A stretch of 64,000 nt of DNA from Rhynchopus sp. YZ270_cl-10. Its lineage: Eukaryota; Euglenozoa; Diplonemea; Diplonemida; Diplonemidae. The number at the start of each line of letters is the position of its first letter. The stretch's first letter is position 1. The position numbers and the translations under genes were made by a program. Below, one piece after another: positions 1 through 11,325 of the stretch. The stretch lies in assembly GCA_964035575.1 (NCBI GenBank), contig OZ037841.1:1302001-1366000 (forward strand). Reading direction: 5' to 3'. The notes below the pieces were generated by a model. It saw nothing but the letters and a program-made list of their open reading frames with translations, searched no databases and was not told the origin of the DNA.

Positions 1-234
1 TCAAGGAAAAGAGTCGGTCAAAAAAGTCCAAGTAGAACCCAGAAACTCTCCCTTGCCACCCATTTCACGCCCATGCCCCTTGTACTACTAGGGGAAAAAA
101 AAAAAAAAAACGATCGTGAAAAAAAAAAAAAAATGTCAAGATCTTGAAAAAAAGTTCAAGATCTTGAAAAAAACCGTCACGATCGTTCTCACACTATGTT
201 TTTTGGCCAAAAAAATTTTTTTGGCCGAAAATCG

Positions 235-545
235 CCTTGTATAGCCACTACAGTACACATGGTTTTACCAAAATAGCCGTATTTTGGCTGAAAATTTGAC
301 TTGAAAATTTTTTTCATTGTTTGGTCAATCTGAGGTTTTCTTTGAATTTTTTGGGCCATTTTATGACCTACTACACCCAATTTTTGGGGGATTTTTTTTT
401 TCTTGGTCAAAAAATAGCGCTTGTTGCCTACTACTGGGTATAGGCTTGTTCAGAGGTGTGTATTTGGTGTACCCAGACATGGTCAAAACACATGAATTTT
501 GCGTTTTTTTGCATTTTTAGGTTCTCGACCAACCAGGGGGCGACC
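235..545. repeat. Dispersed repeat, copy 1
   Basis: This AT-rich stretch matches 48668-48995 in the same orientation. Shared blocks include the text around AGCCACTACAGT, CTGAGGTTTTCTTTG, GGGCCATTTTATGACCTAC and AATTTTGCGTTTTTTTGCA, in the same order with small indels. No terminal repeats or coding potential were found, so the family is unknown. The TACTGGG minisatellite starts directly after it. Confidence 0.7.
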
Positions 546-550
546 AATTT

Positions 551-899
551 GGGTACTGGGTACTGGGTACTGGGTACTGGGTACTGGGTACTGGGTACTG
601 GGTACTGGGTACTGGGTACTGGGTACTGGGTACTGGGTACTGGGTACTGGGTACTGGGTACTGGGTACTGGGTACTGGGTACTGGGTACTGGGTACTGGG
701 TACTGGGTACTGGGTACTGGGTACTGGGTACTGGGTACTGGGTACTGGGTACTGGGTACTGGGTACTGGGTACTGGGTACTGGGTACTGGGTACTGGGTA
801 CTGGGTACTGGGTACTGGGTACTGGGTACTGGGTACTGGGTACTGGGTACTGGGTACTGGGTACTGGGTACTGGGTACTGGGTACTGGGTACTGGGTAC
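551..899 (+). repeat. Minisatellite, 7-bp unit TACTGGG
   Basis: About 50 near-perfect head-to-tail copies of a 7-bp unit. Because 7 is not a multiple of 3, all six frames give long low-complexity reading frames here; these are artefacts. The strand is rich in GGG runs. The core CTGGGTA recurs in the 8-bp minisatellites at 4777 and 7033. Confidence 0.97.
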
Positions 900-1652
900 C
901 AAGAGAAGGCAGCTTGACAGCAGCGAAGGCGGAGGCTACGGGGAAGACAAGGTATGTAAATGTTTAACTTTCAGTTACTTGTGTAGATGCAAACAACACA
1001 CCCAGTGTTTGCAGCATTTTATTTTCTTGTGTGCTTTCTCTTCTTTGAATCGAAAGTATGTGAACCTTATTACATCATGATACAATGCAACGAGGCCGAA
1101 ACAGCCTCACTAAGGCCTCTGAAAATAAATGTTCAGACTTGGCACTTACTTATGTTTAGGTGCGCCTCAACCACACGCTTGAATATATTTAATTTGCCAC
1201 ACCTCAGATAGATTTTCCAGATATGCCTATGTTCAGGTGTTCCAGGCCTCGTCACAAATAGACAAAAAAACAAAAGCCAAAACAACAGAGAGAGAGCCAA
1301 CAATTTTTTATCTCACTTGTGTAATAATGTTTAGCCGCGTTTTCGAAATTCCTTCCTGGAGATTACACAAAATACAGTAGACATTATCTCCGCACACAAA
1401 GAACAAAACAAAACCCATGCCGAGAGTAGGCGCAAAAGCAATGTGGAGGAGATCTGCGCATGCAACCAAAAGGGTTGCAGTCATAGGACTTCGAGGAACT
1501 GTTCACCATACCCAACCTTGACGCCCCGTACTAGGTGGTCATACATCATTTGTCAAATATACTGTAGGAATTTCGAAAACGCAGCACAACATTATTGCCC
1601 GTGAGATAATAACTATTTATTCGAGTGAAATAAGAACTATTTTATTTCACGC
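900..1652. other. Intergenic, no gene seen
   Basis: AT-rich sequence with no supported reading frame, no tRNA-like fold and no clear repeat boundary. Only scattered short reading frames without recognisable motifs are present. Confidence 0.5.
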
Positions 1653-1739
1653 GCCACTAAAAAGGTGCCCGAGTGCGTTATTTCCCGAGCGAAGCGAGGG
1701 GAATAAGAGTGAGAGTCACGAGGGTGCCTTTTTAGTGGC
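1653..1739. repeat. Foldback hairpin
   Basis: The arms at 1653-1670 and 1722-1739 are exact inverted copies (GCCACTAAAAAGGTGCCC against its complement). The flanks contain many short TTATTTCAC/GTGAAATAA palindromic words that continue to about 2450. It lies upstream of the tyrosine-recombinase-like fragment at 1896. Confidence 0.75.
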
Positions 1740-1895
1740 AAGTGCAAGAAAATGTTCTTATTTCACTCAATATGTAATTTTATTCCACAAGTGAAAAACG
1801 TATTTATAGGTGTAAACAGTGGAACGTTGAGCCCACGCTCCACCCCTCACACCACCACACTTCAAATTACAGATTATTTATTGCCTCTTACACAC

Positions 1896-2123
1896 ATGCC
1901 TAAACCCACGCGCAAGTTTGCGGAGATGGAGGATGCATATGACAACTTGTTCGACGACATGAACAGTGGTGTGCAGTACAGGAAAACATGGGACGATTTC
2001 CTCCGTTTCAACAGACTTTCAGGAGCGAACGAGCCCAGGGAAGAACACGTCGTGTCCTTCAGATCACTCCGTGATCTTTTATTTCACTCCCCCACCCAAT
2101 CCTTCACGATTTGCGTGAAATAA
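1896..2123 (+). mobile_element. Fossil fragment of a tyrosine-recombinase element (Crypton-like), N-terminal part
   Basis: A 75-residue stretch contains the motif YRKTWDDFLRF followed by an EEHVVSF segment. This resembles the SAM-like core-binding domain that begins tyrosine recombinases of Crypton-type elements (YxKxWxxFLxF, then PxEEHhxxF). No catalytic R-H-R-Y region is present. A homologous fragment lies on the opposite strand at 2625-2813, which shows that this is a family rather than chance. It is a broken remnant. The assignment to Crypton, rather than a DIRS-type or other recombinase, is inference. Confidence 0.4.
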
Positions 2124-2465
2124 AACGTGAAATAAAACGAATCTTATTTCACTCACTTTTTCACCTGTTTACGTTTTTCACGCGTGGTATAAAATTACGT
2201 ATCGAAAACTAAAGTGAACATTATTTAACTGATGGGTGATTCACAAACTGGAATACGTGATACCCACTCGCTATCGCTCGTGACATCACTTTTATGATTA
2301 CACTCACTTCACTCATGAAATCAAAATGCTGAACTCCACTCGCTTCGTGAAGTTGAGCCCCAGTTTGAGTCACCCACCACCTCGTGAAATAATGTTCACT
2401 TTATTTCATGAGATAATAATTATCTAACTCAGTGAAATAAAACTCGTGTAATTTTGCAGATTATA

Positions 2466-3246
2466 TGCCCTTTGTGTCACTCAATTGTAACCGAGAATGT
2501 AAGGCAGTGAGTATTTGATCTGCCCTTTATGTCGCGAAATACTATGTTTGGTGTTTTGACGTCTTCCAAGCAGATGGATATTCCCTCACTTGCACGCAAT
2601 CTACCGAGGAACCGACTGCCTTTCTCAAAAGCCAGTACATGTCGGGGTGTCGAGGTCCGTGTCAATACAAAGCGGACCAAGTCGCTCGAGGTTTGAAAAC
2701 CGCAAGAACTCGTCCCATTTCTTCTTGTACACCTCCTTGCTTCTCATACCCGCTGAGACTTGGTATCCGTAAGTGTCATACATCCTGTCCTTCTTCGTTT
2801 TGGCAGTGTTTGAGGGGAGTGATGAAAAAGTTCTTTTTTTTACTGAGTGATTTTTTTAACCAAAAGAAAACCGACGCAGGAGCTTTTCTGGAACTGTTTT
2901 ATTCTCCCCACCCCAACAACATCACATTTCAGAAAAACATTGTTTTTTCGTTTTTGTTCACTTTCTTTTCTTCTCCCTCACACCTGTTTGCTGTGAATTA
3001 AATTTTTTCGTTTCGGCCTGGTCGCAAACGCGAGTTTTCCTGGAAGCGCAGGAAAAATGACTGGGGAGTGTTGGTGGCTCCGTGACGCCACAGAGCCGGC
3101 ACACTCGTTGAGTGCCTCACAAAACCTCAAATTTATTCCGCTTTGATTTCATTTATTGTCTTCACGCTTTATCGTTGTTGTTGGGTTGGGAAATAATATT
3201 TCATTCTCCCATACATTCTCGGTTACAATTGAGTGACAAAAGGGCA
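2466..3246. repeat. Inverted repeat bracketing the minus-strand recombinase fragment
   Basis: 2466-2499 and 3214-3246 are inverted copies that differ by about one base and one indel; both contain the core TCAATTGTAACCGAGAATG or its complement. The 715-bp interior carries the minus-strand recombinase fragment. This may mark the ends of a degenerate element; no convincing target-site duplication was found. Confidence 0.55.
2625..2813 (-). mobile_element. Second fossil tyrosine-recombinase fragment, opposite strand
   Basis: The minus-strand reading contains YKKKWDEFLRF, closely matching YRKTWDDFLRF in the fragment at 1896, with a related upstream segment (MYDTYGYQVS against AYDNLFDDMNS). It lies within a larger inverted-repeat unit (arms 2466-2499 and 3214-3246). 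The copy is incomplete and broken; no catalytic domain was seen. Confidence 0.4.
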
Positions 3247-3293
3247 CATTATCACCCACCTTTGTGGGAATTCACAAAATTACACGAGTTTTA

Positions 3294-4787
3294 TCCACTT
3301 TTTTTTACCACATTAACCTCACCTTTCCCGATAACTGCGTTTCTACACCATACATTTCATTCATTAATCACACTCCACATTTACACTCATCACAGGATCG
3401 TGAAATCTGAACTGCATCTGCGATTGTGATGAGAAGCCTCGCCGCGTCTCCGACATTCAGCAACTCAAAATCCAAAGAGTATCACCCGCATCAATCCATT
3501 CTGAGTTTGCGGACTAAGATCTGGGGTGGAAGGGGGATGGGTACACTTTGTCAGTCACTGCTATTGCCATTTAACCCAGGGAGCATAGCTAGTGCAAGAA
3601 ATTCGACTTTGGAAACCTTCCGGAAAGTCTGTCCTCTGCTTGCGGAGGACGAGGCACAAGAAAATATTGCGTTCCCCCAGAAAACCAGTGCACATTTCAC
3701 ACTCCTTGTGGGTGGTCTTGTTGCCTTTTTGTCACAGTAATTTTGGCCCAGGCATGCTCTTGAAGCATGACAATTTAGTGTGTATGGGGCAGGGTGTTGT
3801 TTTGTTCTGAATTCTCTTTGTTATAACATCTAAGTCAATCGCGGGTGGTGGTTTGTGTAGCGTGAGGCACTCTTTTTAACAAACTTCCTGCGGCTGCTAA
3901 AGCGTTATTTCTTCGGATTTAACAACGTACAGCGTAACATAGTGGATTCGCCTGGTCGACACAACCTTTGATAGATATGGGATAACCAACCCCCTTCGAC
4001 CCCTCGTGGGTTCACTAAACAAGCCCTCGTGGTAGTTAAACGCGATTGACATTTACATTCCTAGAGATGAAAGAACAAGACAACACTTCTGTACCCGCGC
4101 ATCAAAATTGTGGAAAACTTTGCACCCCAAACACCCTCAACAACGCCCGCCAAAAGGCGCCCCTTGTTGCTGGGAGTTGGTTCTCATGTTTGATACCTGC
4201 ACAGCGGGCATTCCTCTGAGTCCAACGCATGTTTGGCCTGTCTGCGGCGTTGTACTTCAGGTGCACGAAGACAGGGTCTGGTGGTAAATTTTGCGTAGTG
4301 TCGCATTCCCTCATGTGTGGGTCACTCACACTTGGCGGTCATGTGCCACTGCGTGGGTCTGGGAATTTGGGTACCTGGGTACAGGAAATTTGTTGTGGAA
4401 GACATCAACCACCATGCATTGAGGAGGGTAAGACAGTGTTCGCAGTTTCTACCTGATAGCATTACAACATTTAACTTCTCCACGGGGGTCTTGGGCCGTT
4501 CACTCGGTTCTACCTTGACTACCGGAAGATATTCTTGAGGCCTTTTTGGTCTCTAGAATATCCGGTCTTCCCGAACGGAGGCACACTTTGTGTGTTACTA
4601 CGACCTGGCAATTTCCAGCAGTAGGTTAAGTAATCTTTCTTGTAAATTGTTGGATCATTATCTCCTCAGTGCATGAATGCCCCACGTGACTGGACACTTT
4701 TGTGTTTGTCATGTGGAGCTGTGGTTGCTCTTTCACGACTTTTTTCCTGTTCCTGGGTACCTGTTCCTGGACCTGGACCTGGGTACC
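3294..4787. repeat. 1.5-kb direct repeat, copy A
   Basis: The segment from CATTAACCTCACC near 3312 to the GGGTACCTG tract near 4787 is repeated at about 5621-7035 in the same orientation with high identity and a few short indels. It contains a hairpin near 4530-4572 (GATATTCT ... AGAATATC). No reading frame is convincing on either strand. Copy B lies inside an inverted-repeat element, while copy A lies outside it. Confidence 0.85.
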
Positions 4788-4848
4788 TGGGTACCTGGGT
4801 ACCTGGGTACCTGGGTACCTGGGTACCTGGGCACCTGGGCACCTGGGT
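4777..4848 (+). repeat. Minisatellite, 8-bp unit CCTGGGTA
   Basis: About nine tandem copies of an 8-bp unit; the last copies drift to GGGCACCT. It sits at the right end of direct repeat copy A, at the position where copy B carries a different 8-bp array (TATCTGGG). Confidence 0.95.
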
Positions 4849-4856
4849 GTGCCTGT

Positions 4857-4977
4857 CGGACCCCAGGGTCCGGCAGTCGGACTCAGGGGTCCGACTGTGA
4901 GTCCGACAGTCGGACCCCTGAGTCCGACTGTCGGACTCAGGGGGTCCGACTGTCGGACCCCCTCGGACTCCGACAAA
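4857..4977. repeat. Palindromic GGACTC/GGACCCC array
   Basis: Short words such as GTCCGACTGTCGGAC, CGGACCCCTGAGTCCG and their complements alternate, so the whole block can fold on itself in several registers. It follows the minisatellite immediately. No coding meaning. Confidence 0.8.
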
Positions 4978-5620
4978 AGGGTCCGACATTTCCAGGACAG
5001 ACTGCACCGTGCACTTTTTTGCCAGACCGGGTAGACCGGGTAGAATTTTAAAATGTTTTTTCAAGATAAAACCCTGATGCATGGATGTAGAAAGTACTTC
5101 ACGTACTTTTTTTTGAAAAAAAAAAGTAAAAAAGTACGTGACGAAAAATAAAAAAAAAAAGGGGAATAGTCAGTTATACCCTACCCTTTTTTTGAAATGG
5201 TCAGAGATACCCGAAAATAAGTTCAGATATACCCGAAAACCAGAAATAGGGCATAACTGACTATATCTGAACTTATTTTCGGGTATTTGAACTTATTTTC
5301 GGGTATATCTGAACTTTTTTCGGGTATCTCTGAACTTATTTGGGGTACCCACTTATTTGGGGGTACCCCCTTTGATTTTTTGCCCAGTGGGTGAGTGACC
5401 CACCATGAGGAATGCGACAGCAGAGACAGTATTGAAGCAGCATGGTATGATTTTCACCCCTCTACCCCACACACAGTTACTTTTAGTGGGGGTAAATACC
5501 CGCAAACCCGCAAACCCTTATACATGGTCCCTCGCTTCGCTTGGGAACCATTAGTGCAGCAGGAAACTCTCTGTAGCGTGAAAAAAGGCTACCTTATTTC
5601 GCGGAAATACATAGTTATTA

Positions 5621-7035
5621 CCACTTTTTTCATTAACCTCACCCTTCCCGACTACTGCGTTTGTATACCATAACTTAATCACACCCCACATTTACACTCA
5701 TCACAGGATCGTGAAATCTGAACTGCATCCGTGATTGCGATGAGCGCCGCTCTCCGACATTCAACAACTCAAAATCCAAGGCTTCACCCAAATCAATCTA
5801 TTCTAGATTTGTTTGTGGACGAAGACCTGGGGGTGGGAACACTTTGTCAGTCACTGCTATAGCCATTAACCCAGGGAGCATAGCTAGTGCAAGAAATTCG
5901 ACTTTGGCAACCTTCCGGAAAGTCTGTCCTCTGCTTACGGAGGACGAGGCACAAGAAAATATTGCGTTCCCCCAGAAAACCAGTGCACATTTCACACTCC
6001 TTGTGGGTGGTCTTGTTGCCTTTTTTGTCAAGTAATTTTGGCCCAGGCATGCTCTCGAAGCATGACAATTTAGTGTGTATGGGGCAGGGTGTTGTTTTGT
6101 TCTGAATTCTCTTTGTTATAACATCTAAGTCAATCGCGGGTGGTGGTTTGTGTAGCGTGAGGCACTCTTTTTAGCAAACTTCCTGCGGCTGCTAAAGTGT
6201 TATTTCTTCGGATTTAACAACGTACAGCGTAACATAGTGGTTTAGCCTGGTCGACACAACCTTTGATAGATATGGGATAACCAACCCCCTTCGACCCCTC
6301 GTGGGTTCACTGAACAAGCCCTAGTGGTAGTTAAACGCGATTGACATTTACATTTCTTAGAGATGAAAGAACAAGACAACACTTCTGTACCCGCGCATCA
6401 AAATTGTGGAAAACTTTGCACCCCAAACACCCTCAACAACGCCCGCCAAAAGGCGCCCCTTGTTGCTGGGAGTTGGTTCTCATGATACCTGCACAGCGGG
6501 CATTCCTCTGAGTCCAACGCATGTTTGGCCTGTCTGCGGCGTTGTACTTCAGGTGCACGAAGACAGGGTCTGGTGGTAAATTTTGCGTAGTACTGCGACG
6601 TGGTACTGCGTGGGTCTGGGAACCTGGGTACCTGGGTACAGGAAATTTGTTGTGGAAGACATCAACCACCATGCATTGAGGAGGGTAAGACAGTGTTCGC
6701 AGTTTCTACCTGATAGCATTACAACATTTAACTTCTCCACGGGGGTCTTGGGCCGTTCACTCGGTTCTACCTTGACTACCGGAAGATATTCTTGAGGCCT
6801 TTTTGGTCTCTAGAATATCCGGTCTTCCCGAACGGAGGCACACTTTGTGTGTTACTACGACCTGGCAATTTCCAGCAGTAGGTTAAGTAATCTTTCTTGT
6901 AAATTGTTGGATCATTATCTCCTCAGTGCATGAATGCCCCACGTGACTGGACACTTTTGTGTTTGTCATGTGGAGCTGTGGTTGCTCTTTCACGACTTTT
7001 TTCCTGTTCCTGGGTACCTGGACCTGGACCTGGTA
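5621..7035. repeat. 1.4-kb direct repeat, copy B
   Basis: Highly similar to 3294-4787 over its full length, with small indels and scattered substitutions. It is carried inside the terminal-inverted-repeat element at 5080-7931. Its presence both inside and directly outside the element suggests local duplication followed by insertion, or capture of neighbouring DNA. Confidence 0.85.
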
Positions 7036-7116
7036 TCTGGGTATCTGGGTATCTGGGTATCTGGGTATCTGGGTATCTGGGTATCTGGGTATCTGGGTAT
7101 CTGGGTATCTGGGTAT
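7033..7116 (+). repeat. Minisatellite, 8-bp unit TATCTGGG
   Basis: About ten tandem copies of an 8-bp unit that shares the CTGGGTA core with the arrays at 551 and 4777. It occupies in copy B the position of the CCTGGGTA array in copy A. Confidence 0.95.
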
Positions 7117-7430
7117 ACCCGAAAACCAACTTTTTTGGGGTACCCGAAAAAAGTTGGCGATATGGTCAGACATGCCCGAAAATAAGTTGAGAAATAGTCA
7201 GAGATACCCGAAATACCCGAAAATAAGTTCAGATATTGGTCAGTTATGCCCTATTTTTGAAAATGGGGCATCTCTGACCAATATCTGAACTTATTTTCGG
7301 GTATCTCTGACCAATATCTGAACTTATTTTCGGGTATCTCTGACCATTTCAAAAAAAGGGTAGGGCATAACTGACTATTCCCCAAAAAAAAACGTACTTT
7401 TTTTCGTTTTTTTTTCGAAATCACGTAAAT

Positions 7431-7820
7431 CATGGATGTACAAAGTACTTTTTTCCAGAAAGTAAAAAAAAGTAGAAAAATCCCAGTACTTGATACTTCA
7501 AGTACTTGACCCGTTTCTTTTTTTTTTTTTTACTTGATTACTTTTTTTTTTGCCTCAAGTACTTGAATCGGCAAAAAAATGGAAAAGTACTTGAATAAAT
7601 TCAAGTACTTTTCCATTTTTTTTTTACTTTTTTTGCCAATTCAAGTACTTGATGCAACAAAAAAAGTAATCAAGTACAAAAAAAGTGAAAGTACTTGAAG
7701 GAAAAAAAGTACTTGAAGCAAGAAAACAATTTTTTTTTCTTTTTTTTTTTAAATCGATCAAGTACTTGAAGTACACCAAAAAAAGTGAAAAAAAGTAATC
7801 AAGTACTTTGTACATCCATG
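7431..7820. mobile_element. Nested 390-bp foldback element
   Basis: The ends are inverted copies starting CATGGATGTACAAAGTACTT, nearly the same terminus as the 2.85-kb element that contains it. The flanks are identical 6-bp repeats GTAAAT (7425-7430 and 7821-7826). The interior is many AAGTACTTGA words separated by T or A runs, so it folds extensively. No coding capacity. It is a miniature relative mobilised by the same activity as its host element. Confidence 0.9.
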
Positions 7821-8035
7821 GTAAATCACGTAAATTTTTTTTTCAAAAAACGTCACGTACGTGAAGTATCACGTAACCCGATTTTTGGAAAAAAAGTACT
7901 TTTTTTTCTTCACGTACTTTCTACATCCATGCTGATGGGTCGATGGAAAAAAAAAAAAAAAAGGCCAAAAACATGGGTTGATGGGTCGATGGTTAGGCTG
8001 GGGCCTGACGAAAACAAAAAAATATTTTTCCAACA

Positions 8036-8346
8036 CATGGATGCCCCAAAACGGCATGACAACTGGTAGAAAACACGGTAGGGAATCGGTTATGCAGCCA
8101 CGCCGAAAAAGTTCAATTTTAAGCGAAACTTTCACACACTTACGTACAACTGAGCACAACTGAGCATTACTGAGCACAATTACACCACAATTACAGCGGC
8201 CCAAAACGGTTCACTTTTGTGATTTTTCGTGATTTTTTGTGATTTTTTGTGAATTTTTGTGATTTTTTGTGATTTTTTGTGATCGACAGAATTTGAAAAT
8301 ATTTTTTGTGAATATTTTTTTCCACACCCCCCCTGTCGCCACCCCA
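8036..8346. repeat. Dispersed 310-bp repeat, copy 1
   Basis: Strongly similar to about 9698-10010: the block around CACGCCGAAAAAGTTCAATT, the GTGATTTTTT array and a CCCCCCTGTCGCCACCCCA end. Copy 2 forms the right half of the element at 9290-10010. In copy 1 only the right terminus is recognisable. Confidence 0.85.
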
Positions 8347-8357
8347 ATTTTTCTTTT

Positions 8358-8388
8358 AAAGATGTGTGCGAGAGGCACATTCATCTTT
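8358..8388 (+). ncRNA. AGAG-loop hairpin element (copy 1)
   Basis: Outer stem 8358-8364/8382-8388 (AAAGATG/CATCTTT), inner stem TGTGC/GCACA, loop GAGAG (8370-8374) and a 2-nt TT bulge on the 3' side. It has the same plan as the other hairpins listed here but different stem sequences. Pyrimidine-rich tracts lie on both sides. RNA function is inferred. Confidence 0.6.
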
Positions 8389-9289
8389 TTTTAAAAGCTT
8401 TTTTTTTTTCTCTTATCTATGTCCGTCACCTTTGCCTTCGTATCGCGTAATCTGAGTCAATAAGGTTAAGCAATGGACACTATTCAGTATTCTTTTCACA
8501 AAAAAAAAAATTCACTCACAAGCTCGTAAAGTCAGTTGAGAAAAATATAATCTGCACTTCACCTTTTACAAATGTTATTCCAAAAAATCCCCGTTCGAAC
8601 GCTTTTTTATTTTATTTTTGTCGCACAAAAAAAAGCCTCACAAAAAAAGGAGACTGAGAGAAACACCATTTTCCCCCACAAACCACACAATCCCTTTATA
8701 TACTACAAGCCATAGTATAACCCCCTTCTCTTTTTCTCTCTCCTCCCCACACTCCCTCCCATCTCTAGTGCACGAAAACCAATAAATGCTAAATGTATTT
8801 TTTTGACTACTTTTTTTTAATGTATTCAAACTTCCCCCCACACCCTCTTCTGGAATACTTCCACAGCCCCTTCCTCTTTCCCCTTCCTTTCCTCCCCCCC
8901 TTCACCACCAAATATGCCGCGCATATCGTCCCTTTCCCCCGGTAACTTTACCCCCCTTTTTTTCTAGCAAAGGAAGAGCGCAGTAGCATCCTCCGGTGTG
9001 CAAGTACACAAACCTAGGGTGAGCAGGAAAAAAACGTTTTTGCCATTTTTTTTTTTTTTTTTTCCATAAAAAATGGCAACTTCAATACTACGTTGGGCAA
9101 ATGTGTGTACCTTTTTTTGTATAGGGTGGTGTGGTGAGAAGAGGGAAATAGCTTGAGTACTTTTGCTAGTTTCAGAACCAGAACCTCGCCGGTTTGCTTT
9201 TTGGGGGAAAGTCTCATACGCCTATAAGCGAACCCCCTCCTCGCTCCTCCAAAAACAAAAAAAGGTACCGCTAATACAACCAAATTTTC
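8389..9289. other. Intergenic, no gene seen
   Basis: AT-rich with long T and A runs and a C/T-rich block at 8720-8960. No motif-bearing reading frame on either strand. The words CTAATACAACCAAATTTTC before 9290 resemble repeats near 27275 and 33105. Confidence 0.5.
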
Positions 9290-10010
9290 TGGGGTGGCGA
9301 CAAGGGGGGTCGGAACTGGGCTGTCACGAAAAATCACGAAAAATCACAAAGAATCATTTTTCTTCTTTGTGATTCTTTGCGACAGGTCGTGATTTTTTGT
9401 GATTTTTTTCCGATTTTTTGCGATTTTTTGCGATTTTTTGTGATTTTTTGTGATCTTTTGTGATTTTTTGTGATCGGCATATTTTGAGATGAGCTTTTTT
9501 TTGTCCCACTCTGGTACTGTACTGTGTACTGTACTGTGTATACTGTGTATACTGCGGAAATTGACCAAAAACGAGAACTTGTCCATTTCGGCAAATTGAC
9601 CCCACCACTGGCCGGACGGATTCCGGAAATGCAAATGCCGGCGTTTAAAAATTTCACCAATGAAAACAAAACAAAAATTTCCAACAACAAACAACACATG
9701 AATGCCCCCCAAAACGGCATGACATCTGGTAGAAACACGGTAGGGAATCAGTTATGCAGCCACGCCGAAAAAGTTCAATTTTAAGCGAAACTTACACATA
9801 CTTACGCAGAACTGAGAACAACTGAGCACAATTCCACCTCAATTACAGCACAATTGCAGCAGCCCAAAACGGTACACTTTTGTGATTTTTTGTGATTTTT
9901 TGTGATTTTTCGTGAATTTTTGTGAATTTTTGTGATTTTTTGTGATCGAGATAATTTGAAAATATTTTTTGTGAATATTTTTTTCCACACCCCCCCCTGT
10001 AGCCACCCCA
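9290..10010. mobile_element. 721-bp terminal-inverted-repeat element
   Basis: The left end TGGGGTGGCGACAAGGGGGG is inverted at the right end (CCCCCCCTGTAGCCACCCCA). Identical TTTTC flanks (9285-9289 and 10011-10015) form a 5-bp target duplication. The interior has GTGATTTTTT arrays in both halves and the dispersed 310-bp repeat. No protein-coding content, hence non-autonomous. Confidence 0.75.
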
Positions 10011-11294
10011 TTTTCAAAAAAGACACTCTCAATTTCCTCGATGTATAATTTCAAGCGAAACCGGGAACTTCTCGTGGGGAGTCATCCTTTATCTCCCCCG
10101 AGGGACCACTATTTCCAGTGACCCGGAAAATGGAGCCTTTTTTTGCACTTTGGTGATTTTCCTCGATCCACACACACCCAAAGAAATTGAATGAAGGTAC
10201 AGCTAATACCTGCCCGAAAAAATCCACTCAGGTTCCAATGAGTTAGCGCTTATTGGGCTGAGAGGGACGCAGTTGACCGAAACGAACGGTCTCGTTGAAG
10301 ATGCCTTGGAGAGGGTTCTGCCTACGCCACGCCGATGAAACGGTGAGGCGTTCTGCAGTTTCAACTTCTCTTTGTTGTGTACTTGTAAGCACCCCGATGA
10401 TGTTTACCTACCACTTTCTTTTCTTTTTTTTCTTTTTTCTTTTCCCCCTTCCCCTTTGTAGGGTGACTAAGCCCAGTGAGGCTTAGAATCATCTTACGTT
10501 TTCGTTCTTTATGAAATAATTTTTTCCCCCCAGCTAAATGCAAGATGTGTGCGGCCTTTGCGGCTCAGCCATCTTCCACCAACTATCTTTCGTTTTTGAG
10601 CGCAAAGCAAAAAATCTACAAAAAAGATTTCATCATGATTAAAAAACTCCCCTCCCCCCAGGATGACTCCCTAAGCAGGATCATCTTAATTTTTTTCTTT
10701 GTTTCTTTGTTTTCTTTGTTTCTTCGTATCTACAGAGTGGTTGTGTAAAGACTTGTACCCCGCCCTCCCCATCCCCTCTTTTTTTTTACCCAGTCAAATA
10801 GATAAAACGGAGCGAAGAAAACGCGCGCCTTGTCTCTTACGATTCGCCATCCAACCCCCCTGTGAAAGGAATGGGGGGGGGCATACGTGCTCGAGTGCTG
10901 ATTGGAATCTTGTTTCAAAATTTTCGTTTTTTTTGGAAGGTGTTTTTGTTTGCCAATTTCTCTCCCCCTCATATTTTATCCCTAAAATAATGTGTGTAGG
11001 TTGCGATAATCCCTTCATTTTGAGCCTAAAATATATTTTTTTAAAATGGATTTGTGTTTCTGGCACTGCGATTGTCGATACCATACAGCTGCAAAAAAGA
11101 AAAAAGAGGCAACAAAAATGTATAAAGAAGGGGACAGATCCTACTGAATCACGCAAAGAAAAGTAGTGGAGGTTTCCACGAAGCGAGAGATAGGCGAGGA
11201 ACGGCTGCGTCGAGCTCACACGAGAAAGAGGCGAGGTGGCTACACGTTATCAATTATTTAAAATTAGTCAAAAATTATTCAAAAAGAAAAAGTC

Positions 11295-11325
<31 letters not shown>

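Larger units (their letters stand above)
5080..7931. mobile_element. 2.85-kb terminal-inverted-repeat element with 6-bp target duplication
   Basis: The ends are inverted copies beginning CATGGATGTAGAAAGTAC, and both ends continue to GTACGTGACG. The flanks carry identical 6-bp repeats CTGATG (5074-5079 and 7932-7937), so insertion is directly visible. Inside are a second inverted pair (5161-5230 and 7314-7383), direct repeat copy B, a TATCTGGG array and a nested 390-bp relative (7431-7820). No transposase is recognisable, so it is probably non-autonomous. The 6-bp duplication does not by itself fix the superfamily. Confidence 0.85.

Noticed and set aside
551-899. Interstitial telomere
   Set aside because: TACTGGG is not a known telomere unit, and related arrays with different units occur nearby inside mobile elements.
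456-1080. Long reading frames on both strands across the TACTGGG array
   Set aside because: A 7-bp tandem repeat opens all frames; the peptides are pure WVLGTGY-type repeats with no independent evidence of coding.
3294-7035. Direct repeats as long terminal repeats of a retroelement
   Set aside because: No reverse transcriptase, gag-like region or primer-binding site between them, and one copy is wholly inside a terminal-inverted-repeat element.
10545-10748. Hairpin at 10542-10575 as a full family member
   Set aside because: Only the outer AAGATG/CATCTT stem fits; the interior GC-rich text does not form the inner stem and loop.
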